DNA of 64,000 bases from Nepenthes gracilis (GCA_033239525.1 BSYO01000038.1:3797556-3861555); one strand, 5' to 3'. Positions 1 to 11,699 are shown, counted from the stretch's first letter. Numbers and translations: made by a program. Notes: a model not told the origin generated them from the letters alone.

Positions 1-359
1 TTTTAAAAAAAATATATATATATATCATTTTATATTTGGATTACATGAAAAATTATAAGAAAAAAAATACAATAAAAAATATGTATTAACAGATTCAATG
101 ATTTTTCTTTCATTCTTTTTTTCATATTTATTTTTTCCTCATTAATTTTCTTTCTTTTTTTTTTTTTCGAAGTTTCTAGATCCAAATATACCCTTAAAAT
201 TAATAGAACAAAAACTAAACACAGTAAAAATATTTAGTATAGTTACCATATGGACATAGCTTATGGTGAGGTAAGGATGGAAACTATAACCCTCAAAACC
301 CCATGGATGTTAGGCAACTGAGCTCCAAGGACATGCTAGTGACGAATCTCAAGGTGTTA
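1..359. other. AT-rich non-coding edge of window
   Basis: The stretch is made of A/T runs with no credible coding sequence. A somewhat more balanced part (about 240-359) leads into the Copia-type element and may be decayed element sequence. No motif was recognised. Confidence 0.5.
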
Positions 360-379
360 GGGTTTTGATTCTAGAATTT

Positions 380-1140
380 TGGGTCACTTCCTAGTTTGTG
401 CCTCGACAAAAAGATAACAATTGGCAGGATGCATAATGTTTGTGCGTGGTATGCTCGAGTGAAAATATCAAGGAAAGGTTGCGTGATATTCGTATAAAAG
501 TCGACCAAAGAGTCGGTTGAGAGTCGTCTGAATGATAAAAGAAGCTGAAGAATTACGCAATGTTCGTACAAGGGTCAATCAAGAATTTATTGAAAGTCAA
601 TTGTGTGGCTCATAATATGTGCCCGAAAAGAGTACATGCGTGGTTTATCGAGAAAATGAATGCTTGGTGCCCGCTCAAGGGGTGTACATGCATAATTTGT
701 CTAGAAATGTTGCACCTGAGTGGCACTTGTACATTGCTTATTTAGGGCAGTCGCGCCTAATGTACACCTGATCGGCACTTGTGCATTATTTCTAATATAA
801 ATTTTAAGAAATCGAAAATTATTTTTTTACATAAGGAGCACCACATAAAAAAAAGAAGACTGAAATAGAGAAAAATAAGATGATCGACATCCAATTGAGA
901 TTCGATTTAAATTTCGTTCTTTATCAATATTGGTTATGTTATTTTAGTATTATTTTCTAGCACATATTACCATTTGATCATTCTTATTTCTTGGTATATT
1001 TTCTCTTGTGAGTTGTCAGATATATTGAGGGGTTGGAATTCAACCATTCTTCACTTAGTGAAGGGATTTTAAAATAGATTATTTTATAACCGATACTATT
1101 TTTATAGTGAATTTGTTCAAAATTTGTCCATAATTTTTTC
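380..1140 (+). repeat. Left LTR of the Copia-type element
   Basis: It aligns over its length with 3391-4060, with many point changes and indels. Matching landmarks include GCAGGATGCATAATGTTTGT against GGAAGTCATGTGATGTTCGT, and GAGTACATGCGTGG against GAGTACATGCACAG. Divergence is high, so the insertion is old. Both ends are uncertain by tens of bases. Confidence 0.6.
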
Positions 1141-1500
1141 TTTGGTTAAGAAGGATTTTTCACATTAAAAATCATTACATAATATTATATTTCTTGTACT
1201 CATGAGTTCGATAGTTGACATGTGACGGTGGGTTCAAGTTTGTTATGATATATCAGTTATACTCATTTTGGTTGAATCCCAACGAATAATATTAGAAAAT
1301 AGATTTTTCAAAATTACAAAAACTATAATTTGATGGTATTGACATCAATCAGCTTATCATTCTGCATTAAACAATTTAATGAATAAAATAGTTTCACTAT
1401 TTAATAAGAATGGAATATTTTGACTCCGAAGTAGAAGAATGATAATGAATGGTAAGATATGATAAATCTTGCTAGTTGCATAATCAAGTTGTTTCTCACC

Positions 1501-2079
1501 TGTAATGTTTAAGTTTAAATTTATCTTAATCATAATTTATTAAATTGAGATAATTAAAATTAAAATCAAATAAATAAAAAATTGGGTCAAAATATCAAAA
1601 TTGGATCAAATTACATCAAATTGATAGATGCCTAACTGGTGCCCAACGTGCGCCCATACGTGGGATGGGCAGAGAGGTCACGCCTGTTGGACGCCTAATT
1701 GGAGCTCGATTGCGCTTTCAAGAAAACTCGCGCTCAAATGACGCCCATGTACATTTTTCAATGTGTCTAGTGTTCGTGCGCCACTCAATTTGGCCATGGT
1801 GTCTGACGCACTCTTGAGCGCCACTCTATTATAAATAGAAAATTCAGCTGAAATTTAGTTATTTTCTTCAAAATTTTGAGAAAGAATAGAGAATGAGAAA
1901 AGAGAGAAAATGAGGGAGGAAGTTAGAAAAGCTCAATTCAAGTGAAATTTATGTCCACAATTATTTGGTCAATCAAGATATTGACGTAAAATTCATAGTT
2001 ACGGTTAATTGAACGGTTAATTGGATAATTGTCAATGTTGATAATTATTAATGACGGGGTTAAAAATTAGGATGTGACA
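1501..2079 (+). mobile_element. Probable solo LTR inserted in the Copia-type element
   Basis: The segment begins TGTAATGTTT and ends GGATGTGACA, giving TG...CA ends. It is flanked by TCACC on the left (1496-1500) and TCACT on the right (2080-2084), a 4-of-5 target duplication. Inside is a GC-rich U3-like part with repeated GCGCCCA/GCGCC words, a TATA-like CTATTATAAATAG near 1828, and a purine-rich leader, as in plant Ty3/gypsy LTRs. It sits between the left LTR and the gag relic. The flank match is imperfect, so the call is moderate. Confidence 0.45.
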
Positions 2080-2099
2080 TCACTAATAACACTATCTAA

Positions 2100-3330
2100 A
2101 AATTCATTAGCTTATTGGATCTAGTGGAGGTCAACAGAAAGTTTAAGGGACAGTATAAGTCTAAATCGTTGACAGCGAAGTTATATATAAAAAGGTTTTA
2201 TAACCTTTGGTTGTCAGAATGGAGATATTTTGATAAGCACTTGAATGAGTTCAATAAACTTGACATAGATGTCAACATTTAATGAAAAGATTAAGGAAAA
2301 ATGCAAGATATTGGTATTACTTGCTTATTTGCTAGTCTCATATGATTATATTATCATGATGTTATTGTTTAGAAAGAACATACTCAACCTTAAAAAGGTT
2401 ATCGTTTCTCTTCTTATGAATAAGTTTTGGTGAAAATGAACTGATGAAGTTTTGGGAGTGTCAAGTCTCTTAGTATCGACTAGCCATCTGGGGCACGGGA
2501 TTGAGGAATCGAAGCAGCAAGTCAAAAATGACCAATAGTCAATCCAAACTTCAAGACATTAAATGTTTCCACTATGATAAGAAAGGCTAAACAAAATAAG
2601 ATTACTTTAAGAAGAATTAAGAGAAATAGGGTGGCGGTAAACGATAACGAAGAGATAATTTTTGCGAAAATGATCAGACTTTTATCGCTATTTACAAAAA
2701 TCTTCTAGTCGTCTATGTAGGAAAAACATGAAACTTTACAAGCCAAAAGACGAATTGAGTAATGGTTAGCGGTTCCTTATATTATGCAACATCGAGAAAA
2801 ACCCTCTTTACCTTGTATGCGCTGAAGACTATGAGATATTAAAGATGAGTAATGAAAGTTCGTAAATGGTAGTTGGTATTGAAGATGTTACTTTACGAAC
2901 AAGCAACATGACAAAAGTTGTGTTAAAGGGCGTACAACATACCCCGAATTTATAGTTAAATGTGATTTCAATTAGAAAGTTTAACAAAAAAGGCTTTTGC
3001 ACGACATTAAGAAAATGACAATGAAAACTTACCAAATGCGCTTCGATTATGGCAAGGGAAAGTAAGTGCTTAGATTAATACTTGTTGGAAGTTTCGATTG
3101 TCAAAATCAATGACAAGATAATCAACAGGGGTATTAGTCAATGTGGCAATAAACAAATGTCGAGAAGACATGTAAGGGGGAGTGACTTTACCATGGAGAA
3201 GCTAAAGTGGAGTGGAAATACTCCAAATTCGGAGGATCGAAAGAGGGTGTCATTCAAACTTGTTGAGACTGACATCAGAATCCCCATAAATGGAAAGCTT
3301 CCAAAGGCCAGAGAGAACAATCGCCGATAA
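2100..3330 (+). pseudogene. Copia gag/protease relic
   Basis: Broken reading frames on the plus strand resemble Copia polyprotein. They include a zinc knuckle beginning KCFHYDKKG with two in-frame stops nearby (2561-2615), then an aspartic-protease or GAG-pre-integrase-like stretch ending in NVISIRKFNKKGFC (about 2830-3005). A later stretch of 82 codons (3082-3330) reads ...FTMEKLKWSGNTPNSEDRKR and lies just before the right LTR. A similar acidic tail is usual in short non-autonomous Copia relatives. Stops and frame changes throughout mean no functional product. Confidence 0.5.
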
Positions 3331-3390
3331 AAGTGAAGGGTTCCCCACAAGGTTGTGAGAAAAAAATTATTAGATTTTAAATTACTCTTT

Positions 3391-4060
3391 TGTTGGTGCC
3401 TCAATAAACAGACGATCATAGGGAAGTCATGTGATGTTCGTGCATGATATGTTCAGCCAAAACATCAAGTAAAGGTTGCATAAAGGTCAGTAAGAGTCAT
3501 CCAAGTGACAAAGGACCTTGAAAAGTCGCACAATATTTATACAAGGGTCGATCGAAAATCAGTCGAATGTCAATTGAGTGGTGTATGATAGTCAACTGAA
3601 AAGAGTACATGCACAGTTTACCCAGAAAATGAGCGTCTAATGTGCACTTAATGGATGCACGTGTGTGGTTTGTCTAGAAAGGCCACGCCTAAATGGCACT
3701 CGAGTGCCATTTGTCCAATGAGGCCATGTTTAATGCGCGTCTGATCAACGTGAATGTCGCACTTGACTCGATTTTAAGGTATTCGAAATTTTTTTTCTCA
3801 TACAAGCAGCGCCGCGCACAAAAAAATAAGACTAAAGAGGAGAAGAGGAAGAGTATTGCTATACAATTAATGTCCGATTTGAATTTTATTTTTCGTCAAG
3901 TTCAGGTATATTATTTTAGTATTATTTTTTAAGACGTATTATTTTTTGAGTTATTAGGTGTATTGAAGATATTGGTATTCAATCATTCAATCTAGCTATC
4001 ATTTGAGTGTTATTGTACAACACGAGTTATTTGTGCCAAACTTTTAGCCATTGATAAAGG
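3391..4060 (+). repeat. Right LTR of the Copia-type element
   Basis: This is the direct-repeat partner of 380-1140. Just beyond its shared part (about 4070) the text TTGGTATTGGAATCGAAG resembles a decayed Copia primer-binding region. That would normally follow a 5' LTR, so the structure may have been rearranged by LTR recombination. The end position is approximate. Confidence 0.5.
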
Positions 4061-4089
4061 CTTGGTATTGGAATCGAAGAACGGGTCCT

Positions 4090-5914
4090 TATCAAATTAC
4101 CACTAGTTCTAATAACCAATCAAATTCAGTAGATATTTAAAAAAATGACTGACTTTTAGTAGTATGTGACACTATAGAGTAACACGTTAGATCTGTATTA
4201 AAAGCAGCGTAGTAACACAATAAAACTTGCCTATGAAAAAAGGTTGACTGGGGGGACAATCCCTTAGGCATTGGCTTTCACAAGTACCATCGAAAGAGTG
4301 CTATTATAATCCTCCTAGTGGGAAGGCTTTCATAACCATCTAACGCCCAAGAGTAGGATTTGGATAAATAAATGATAAAAATTACATCACGTGGTTTAAA
4401 TACATATTCAATCTCTACTATTTATCCTCATAATTTCTAACCCTAGCCCTTAAGTATACATGAGAGCTAATCCACCCATTGGGGAACCACAACAGTTCTC
4501 CCATTAAACATCAGGGGAACCAGTGGGCAACATGGTTTCCATATGCAGTTGTGGGGTTCAGCCACGCTGTTTGGCAGCTAGTTTTAACGCATGGCCCTTC
4601 AAACTCCTTGGGACCAAACATCTATGAGACAAATGAGTTGATTTGGACCACTCATAAAGAAAAGCCACAATTCCATGACAAAAGATGAGCTTTCAACATG
4701 TGAAGATCTTGGACAAAAAGATGGATGATCCAATAATAGAATTTTAAGGATTATACATGCAGGCAAGCTTAATTGTGGTTGAAAGAAAGAAACTAAAAGG
4801 CAATTAGAAGAAAATTCAAATTAATGCAATAAAAAATGATTTAAAACTTAATAAAATATTACATCAAATTGAAGTAGCATAGCAAGAGATGATTCATATA
4901 ACTAATCCTACTTAGTAAGATTTGATACTTTATTATTGTTGTTGATATTATTATTGTTATTATCCATTCTATTGGTATAGTATTATGCCGACTACTCGGA
5001 TTCGGATACGAATGTCAACCGTAGGTACATGTCTCGGGGTCAGACTTACCTATTTTCTAGTTCCAGTGTCCAACCCAAGTAATAAGGCTAATGTGAGGAC
5101 TCAACATAGCTAATCGGACTCAGGTATGAGTAGATTCGCTACTCTGACTCGAGTAATAGTGTCAACCACCTGTCCATGCCTCGAAGTTAGACTTACCCAT
5201 TTTCAAGTTCGGATGTCCGAACCGGGTAATTTGGGTCAATGTGAGGCGTTAACATAGCTAAGATGTCGGTTAAGCCATCCGTATGTTGTAAAGTGCATTT
5301 TTCTATCATAAAAGGCTAATGAAGACATGGTTAACGGGTAAGCAATTGCCTCATTGATCAATGTCAGGATTTTCTTTAGAATCACAGGAGTGGTTAGCAT
5401 CTTACAGGATAAGACAAACAGACTTTTTGGGACAGACTGCATTATTCCTTCATTGCCTGTTGGCGATCAAGATATAGAATCAAATAGAAACAAGCGTTTG
5501 TCATATGGCAGATGCTAACCACCACCACTAGCCAAAGGGGAAAAAAGTGGGGCAAAGAGATAAATTGTCCAAAAGAGAAATCAATCATGTTCACCAAAGA
5601 GTGAAAATGAAAAGAAAAAATATACCCTCTAGTTACCTTAAGGTTATTTTTGGGTGATATGACATCGAATTCAGAGGGACCCTATCTCAAATGTGAGGTA
5701 CAGTCCCTTTGGCTCGGGTTCAAAACGGCAACTGTTCATCTATTTTATGAAGTAAATGATATTTATCTATTTGTTTATAGTTATATATATTTGTTAACAT
5801 GGATGGATGAATGAGACTTTTTCAATGACGGCTAAGAGTTGTCTCAGTAATACTGCTCAATGAAGAAGAATGTTGATCAAAGGAAAAGGTAAAAATGGGT
5901 CTTCTTTTCCATTA
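4090..5914. other. Intergenic DNA without recognised gene
   Basis: Mostly AT-rich. Two pieces stand out: a GC-richer patch at 4450-4720, with a minus-strand open stretch 4511-4621 preceded by an acceptor-like CTCATAG, and the tandem repeat at 4985-5265. A 68-codon minus-strand open frame at 5236-5442 matches no family I recognise and is not called. Confidence 0.4.
4985..5265. repeat. Two-copy tandem repeat, 147-bp period
   Basis: A unit containing GTCAACC..TGTC/GCCTCG..TTAGACTTACC..ATTTT..AGTTC..ATGTGAGG..CAACATAGCTAA starts near 5014 and again at 5161. The copies differ at many positions, so the duplication is not recent. Function is unknown. Confidence 0.6.
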
Positions 5915-6322
5915 TTAGATCATTGAAAAGGAGGAGGAAAATAAAAGGCCATAAACTGTAGAGGCAGCCATGGCTAGAGGAAGACAAAGCAGCATCATTC
6001 CCATTACCGAGACACCAACAAACAAACAATAGCACAAATTAACGTTTTCGAGACTGACCTTAGGAGATGGGCAACAAATCTTCGCATTGAAGCCCGTCTG
6101 GGACTCGAGGTCACCGGAGGAGGGAATCTCCGGTGAGTTAGGTCTCAGAAACCTCTCGAAAATGGCCATCACAATGAACATAGAAATGAGAATGGCGGTG
6201 GCAACAAACCCAAACGAGACGGCATTGACAGAGTTGTCGAAATGCCTCCAATATTCTTCTCTGTCTGCACTAACGGCCGGCGGCACGGTTGGTTGAAAAG
6301 CCCAGCTCTCGTCCTCACCCAT
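5915..6322 (-). CDS. Small plant membrane protein of unknown function (exon 1 certain, 3' part uncertain)
   Basis: The open frame reads MGEDESWAFQPTVPPAV.. with a conserved-looking segment of about residues 32-57 (SVNAVSFGFVATAILISMF..) that forms one membrane helix, followed by a Pro-rich loop and DLESQTGF. I recognise this as a plant-specific family of small one-helix proteins without assigned function. After residue 88 (CCPSPK) the DNA reads AAG|GTCAGT on the minus strand, a good phase-0 splice donor at 6058/6059. In relatives I recall, the protein continues there with a conserved Pro-rich tail, not the hydrophobic stretch encoded by read-through (to 5915). I therefore infer that exon 1 is 6059-6322 and that the read-through tail is intron. 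I could not find a convincing second exon nearby. The start is the first ATG with a clean upstream leader. Confidence 0.65.
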   Translation of the reverse strand: MGEDESWAFQPTVPPAVSADREEYWRHFDNSVNAVSFGFVATAILISMFIVMAIFERFLRPNSPEIPSSGDLESQTGFNAKICCPSPKVSLENVNLCYCLFVGVSVMGMMLLCLPLAMAASTVYGLLFSSSFSMI

Positions 6323-6650
6323 TTTCGACAGAAAGATACAAACAGAAAAGAGGAAAGAAATACAGACAAAGTCTAAGTCAGAAATCGAATTGCTCTCGCG
6401 GTCATGGATATCGCCGCCATGGAAGCTTTTGGGGAGAGAGATCAGATTATCAAGGGTGTGTTTTTCGTGGTTATGAGCTTATAGACGCCGATACTGTGCG
6501 TGAGCTGGTAGTTACTACTGAATTCTGACGCCCGGAGCTCAGCGACCCGTACACAGAGAGCTCAGAGGAGGAGGAGGCAGCTGCGTGAATGCAGAGAGAG
6601 GAGACTGCAGCTTCTGAAGAAGGTTATACAAAAGAAGTATTAGTACTGCC
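6323..6650 (-). promoter_or_regulatory. Leader and promoter region of the small membrane-protein gene
   Basis: The 330 bp upstream of the minus-strand ATG are more GC-balanced than the surroundings and rich in GAGA/CTCT-type purine-pyrimidine stretches (for example GAGAGAGGAGACTGCAG near 6593). This is typical of plant core promoters and leaders. No firm TATA box was identified. Confidence 0.35.
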
Positions 6651-6750
6651 ATCATAAATTTACTGTAAAAGATTAAAATATAACAACATAATACTTATAA
6701 AATAGCCTTTTTTTCTTTATTATTTATTATTAAATGGACCCACCCACGTA

Positions 6751-6779
6751 TAATAATAATAATAATAATAATAATAATT
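6751..6779. repeat. (AAT)n microsatellite
   Basis: An uninterrupted run of about nine TAA/AAT triplets lies in AT-rich DNA upstream of the small membrane-protein gene. Confidence 0.85.
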
Positions 6780-7004
6780 TCCAGTGATATAATGGTTGAT
6801 AATAAAATTTAAAAATAATAATTTGATAATTGAATTGAAAAATATAAAAGGTGATTTAAAAATGCATTTTCCGAGGATTTATTTAATATAAATAGCATTA
6901 TATAAAGTGAATGAGGTTCTATCTAAATTACTATAAATTTTATTTTTCAATTAAATTTTGATTTATTATAAAATTTATAAAATATTTTAATATTTTTTAT
7001 TACG

Positions 7005-7260
7005 TTAAATGGGCCCATTGGAACCAAGGCCCAATTTTAAAGGCCGGGGGGGTGGATACGAAATCTGCTGCATACGTTGAACTTGGGAGGGCCCAGCCCA
7101 ATAACTTCACAAAGATCGCCTTGTCGTTCTTCAGAAGAACCCTAATCTTCGATGATATTTCCACAATGCCACTGGCATATCTGATTCCTCTCGAAGCCCA
7201 ATTTGTTCACATAATATATCTCCGGCCTCTGAGGGTAATATCGAAATTAAAGTAATAATA
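7005..7260 (+). promoter_or_regulatory. Promoter-like island with site II and telo-box motifs; possible orphan first exon
   Basis: Within 150 bp there are several GGCCCA/TGGGCC-type site II motifs (GGGCCCATTGG near 7010, AAGGCCCAATT near 7027, AGGGCCCAGCCCAATAAC near 7088) followed by GAACCCTAATC, close to a telo-box, near 7138. This arrangement is typical of plant genes for ribosomal, mitochondrial and other housekeeping proteins. An ATG at 7166 opens a short frame (MPLAYLIPLEAQFVHIIYLR..) that ends near a possible donor AGG|GTAATA. No continuing exon is visible in the repeats that follow, so this may be the severed 5' end of a gene or a decayed retained promoter. Confidence 0.4.
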
Positions 7261-9942
7261 CATGGGCAAAGAATGAATTTTCTCTTTATTTTTCGGTAAA
7301 TAGCTGCCTAAAATATACCCAATTCGGTAAAATAAATTACTTCAATAATAAAATCAAAAAAATATATTTAAAAAAAATAATTAAAATTAAAAAATTGGTA
7401 TATATTATTATCGTTATATGTGACAAATGATTTTAATTTATACTATATAAAAAATTATTTTAATAAATTAAATTTTATATCAATAAATTAGGTAACGATA
7501 ACTCAATATATACTAAATTATACGCATATTTATATTAAAATTATCAAAATTAAAATAAAAATTTAAAAATTAAAATTAAATAAATTTATAATTATTTTTA
7601 ATAATTTTAATATAAATAAATATATAAATAATATTATCAATTCATAAAAATTTATTTTTAAAATTATGCACGATGAATAAAAATAAAATTATTGGAATTA
7701 ATAGTCTTAAATTCCATGCAGAGATACAAATAAATAATCGAAAAGAAATGTACAAATATAAGGTGATAGTGACACGAGGGAAATAAAAACAAGGTACAAG
7801 GTACCGGGCCCACCCTTCTGATTATTTATTTATGTATTTTACATATTAAATAAATAGATCGAATTTATTTATCTAAATAAATATTTATATTTAAATATAA
7901 ATATTTAAATTAAAAAAATATCATATTAAAATATTTAAAATTTTTATGTTGTCTAAAATTTTAGATTCTATAAGTAAAATGACTTAATTTAAATATTTTA
8001 AATTTTATCTAAATTCTAATTTACAACCTATTACACAAAAAAAATATATTATAAAAAATATAATTTTTAAAATTATTATTAGATAATATAATAAATAAAA
8101 TTTAATATTTGAAAAATAAGTTAAAAATATATATTTAGCTTTTTTTTTTAACTTTTAAAAATAATTATTTAATTAATATAAATAATCAGTATAAATAATT
8201 TAACGTGCGACATAAATTATAGAAATGTTTAAATTTAAAATAATAATATAGATAATTTAATTTTAGATATTTTAAATAGATAATTTATGATAATATTTAA
8301 TTTAATTTTATTTTTATTATATTATTTTGTTGAAAATCAACTATTGAAAATAATAATTATCAGATTACATTTATTGCTTGATAAGGGTGAATAGTTAACT
8401 TTTTAAACTGTTGATGTTTGTATTATTAAGTAAAATGTATTAATTACCGGTTCAAATAAGAATAAATATTAATTATCAACTCAACTTGATAATTAGAAAT
8501 ATTTTTTTATACAATATGATTAATAATTAAATCCTCATAAAAATAAATACTATATTTTTAGTTATATTTTTTTTGTTAGAATTATAAAAATTAATTATTT
8601 GATTATTATTGACCGTTCAAAACCTAATTTTATTTTAAATGATCTAACGGTGGTAGCTAAGACTTGTTAAATTACTATGGATTTGAAGATTCTATTTATT
8701 AAAATATGATCTTACTTTCCATTAGAGATGTGTTTTTTCAAAATAAAATCATATATGACGTAATAACAGCTAACCACATCTCGTGTCTTTTTTAAATTAT
8801 ACAGCATTTCAAATGGAGGCGAATTTAATCGCAAAACTTGACAATTATATTGTTTGGCTAGTTATATACAGCATTATTTTATGCACTCATTGTAATCCTT
8901 TAATATTTAATTGTTCAGACTTTATCTTTTAGTTTAGGCATTCAAATGTCACTGTCTGATGGATTTTGTGGCATCATCTGTTAGGCTGTTGACATTTAGA
9001 CTTCTTATTCAATTGAGATCAAAACAATTCATTTCTGACCGTACCCATCAATTGTTTATATTCACATAACAGCATAGAGACTATACTCCTTTTGTTAAAT
9101 AACCGGGACCTATGCTGTGCTCTGTCTGTGAATTGTTTCTTATTAGTTGGGCAAAAACAGTCAATTCCTCGATATAAATAACAAGATTTTCTTATTTTTT
9201 TGAGATATTTTTTAAGGATAAAATAGCATTAAATATGTAAAAATCAGTGTATTCTAAACATTTCTCAGGACAGATAATAGCTCAAATGAAAAAGGTCTAA
9301 TCTCAAAATCGAACACATTCATGCTACTAGACTCACCTAAAAATATACAGATTGAATATTATATTAAATTAGGTGACTTTAAAATATCTTTAAATGTGAA
9401 TATTTAGCTAATATTTATATTATTTTTTTCATCTTTTTGATATGAAAAATTATATTTTGGGTTATTTGTTTTTAATGTAACTTGCATGTAAAAATGCACT
9501 CATCTGTCTTTTTAAATAAATATTAATATTTAAATATAAACACTTAAATTAAAAAAAAAAATTATATTAAACTATATAAATTTTTAGGCTATTTACAATT
9601 TAAACTTTAATAAAATGATATAATTTTGACACTCTAAATTCTAGTTCTCTCCACTCTCTCCTTATTTTTCTCTCAATTTGAATGCTCATATCCAAATAAA
9701 TTTTAAATAAATATTATTAAATAATATAATGAATAGAATTTGACCATTAAAAAATATATTAAAAAGAATATATTCAAATATTTTTATAATTTTTTAAAAA
9801 AATATTTAATAAATATAAAATATTTATATAAATAATTTAATATGCCACGTAAATTATATATAATATATAAATTTAAAATAACAATATAAATAATTTAATG
9901 TAATTGAAAAATAGTTTAACGTGAGTGGTCCGAGTAGTCGGG
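7261..9942. other. Gene-free AT-rich DNA
   Basis: Very AT-rich sequence with no long open frame on either strand and no element ends I can define. Slightly less AT-rich parts (8630-9150) show no coding pattern. Confidence 0.55.
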
Positions 9943-9949
9943 ATCCGAG

Positions 9950-10168
9950 GGGCGTCCTTCTCCCTTGTAGAGAAGGACCGTCATTCTCATCATTTAAACC
10001 GTCAGATGTAAAATTCGACGGCCCACACGTTTTAATTGAATAATATAACGTGGACCGTTCGATTTTAAATTTAATCATTCAAAATACGTAACCGTCGAAT
10101 TTTAGATCCGACGACCCAAATTAAGAGAGGGACGGTCCTTCTCTACTGGGGAGAAGGACGTCCCCCCA
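9950..10168. mobile_element. Mutator-type MITE with 34-bp terminal inverted repeats
   Basis: The left end GGGCGTCCTTCTCCCTTG..AGAGAAGGACCGTC is the inverted complement of the right end GACGGTCCTTCTCTA..GGGAGAAGGACGTCCCC, with about three mismatches. The flanks share ATCCGAG (9943-9949 and 10169-10175), a likely target duplication. The host site also carries a tandem CCGAGTAGTCGG on both sides. The interior is non-coding. The GGG..GTCCTTCTC ends recall Mutator-like foldback MITEs of plants. The 7-9-bp duplication would fit Mutator or hAT; Mutator is preferred on end sequence. Confidence 0.7.
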
Positions 10169-10175
10169 ATCCGAG

Positions 10176-11690
10176 TAGTCGGATAGAAAATAAATAATAT
10201 AAACTCAGAAAATAGCTCAACGAGGAAAATCGAAATGACGGATCTGACCTTCTCAGCGGCCGTAAGTGGTCCCCACATCCCCGTTCAAATTCTTGCTATG
10301 GCATGTCAATTAATGAAAATTGTAATACAATTTTAATAACATTTACTGATTATTAAAAAATATAAAATTTTCAAGTAATTTAATTATTTATTTCGATCCT
10401 GGCGAGAAGTTATGGCGGATGCATTTATTATGGGGCATGGATCAATTACCCTACTTTTTTTTTTATATATAAATAAGAGAATTATATGTACATATATTAA
10501 TAATTTAATTAAAATTGTTTATTAATTTTATTAAATATTTTTAATTATTATTATTATTATTACGTACATAAAATATAAATTATTATTCAAATAAATTTAA
10601 ACAAAATTATCAAACTTTTATTTAGATCCTACACATATTACAATATCAAATAAGAGTTTAAATGATACGTGATTTATTTTTTAATATATTATCTGACATT
10701 CAAATTAGTAATTTTTATTAAAATATAAAATTTTGATATAAATGAACTGACTCCATAATATACAGAAGAAAAAGTGTGATATAAGATTTTATTCTATTCT
10801 TATTTTTCGGTTTCTATCCCCATTTTTAAGAGAAATTGACATATTTATTTTTGTGTTATAAGATAATGATAGTTTCTCGAAGAGAAATAACAGACCACCG
10901 TTTAAGTGGTTATATCAGTTGAAATTTATATCGATCAACTGTATTTGATCACGCTCTGAGTGAATGGCTTTTTAGCGACCATTCATTCGATGATTATCCC
11001 GAGCTGTTGACTTCAATTAGGATATCGTCATCTGGATTAACTATAGGATTTGTTATCTATCCATTTGATTCAATTGCTTCGTCAAACCAATTCCTCGATT
11101 TAATTTATCATTTAACGTGATTAACCATCTGATCAGATTATCCATCCAGTTAATCATTTAAATATCCAGTTATTTGAATCATTCACCCTATCCTTTTCGT
11201 TTATTTTTATCAACTCGACCACTTCATTATTCTATTGATTTTATTTCACCCTAATCAAGGTAAAATTTTGCTCTTCAGACGACAACTTAATGAAACAGTT
11301 AATTTTTTTTTTTTCTAGACTTAGTATTCAAAGGCATGTTATGTTAACTAATCGGATCAATTCTATTTAAGTTATACCCAATATTCATAAAATTTATCTA
11401 TTAATTGGTATGAATCACTTGTCTATATAAAATAGTCAAATTTTTTTTTCAAAAAATTAATAATATAACTTTTTTAATTTTAATTGGGTTAAAATATTAA
11501 ATTAATAATTCAGAAGAGGAAAAAAAACTCAATACAAAAATAATTTTATATATTTGGTTTGGTGATTTATAAAGTAACAATTTCTAAACCTTTTAAATAT
11601 TTGTCTTAATAATAATAATGTCTTATATTTAATTGGGTAAAATTATCTATATTAATTTAGGTATAAATAAATTCTGTTGCGTATCAAAAA
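10176..11690. other. Gene-free AT-rich DNA
   Basis: No coding pattern is seen. The part 10880-11230 is more balanced and has repeated ATCAACT/ATCATTTAA/CCAGTTA words, perhaps a decayed repeat. Confidence 0.45.
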
Positions 11691-11699
11691 TTTGGATTA

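Larger units (their letters stand above)
360..4090 (+). mobile_element. Decayed Copia-type LTR retrotransposon (short or non-autonomous)
   Basis: Two long similar segments (about 380-1140 and 3391-4060) in direct orientation act as LTRs. They share phrases such as TTGCGTGATATTCGT-like text, AAAAGAGTACATGC, and a GGCACT..TGTACATT-like stretch. Between them, on the plus strand, lie a broken gag zinc knuckle (about 2560-2615) and a protease-like stretch with the pattern VVGIEDV..VVLKGVQHTPNL (about 2865-2960). The interior is short, with no integrase or RT seen, so it is a deleted or non-autonomous member. Many stop codons show it is dead. No clean target duplication was found and the edges are approximate. 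The internal body also holds what looks like a solo LTR (1501-2079). Confidence 0.65.

Noticed and set aside
1640..1700. Possible AHP motif of the missing second exon
   Set aside because: Only three residues match; the context is a GC-rich LTR-like segment and the flanking codons do not fit.
4479..4688. 69-codon plus-strand frame
   Set aside because: No family features; the minus strand of the same patch has a more gene-like but still unproven stretch, reported only as a finding.
5236..5442. 68-codon minus-strand frame as second exon of the membrane-protein gene
   Set aside because: Its text does not resemble the tail expected for that family, and no acceptor in the right phase precedes it convincingly.
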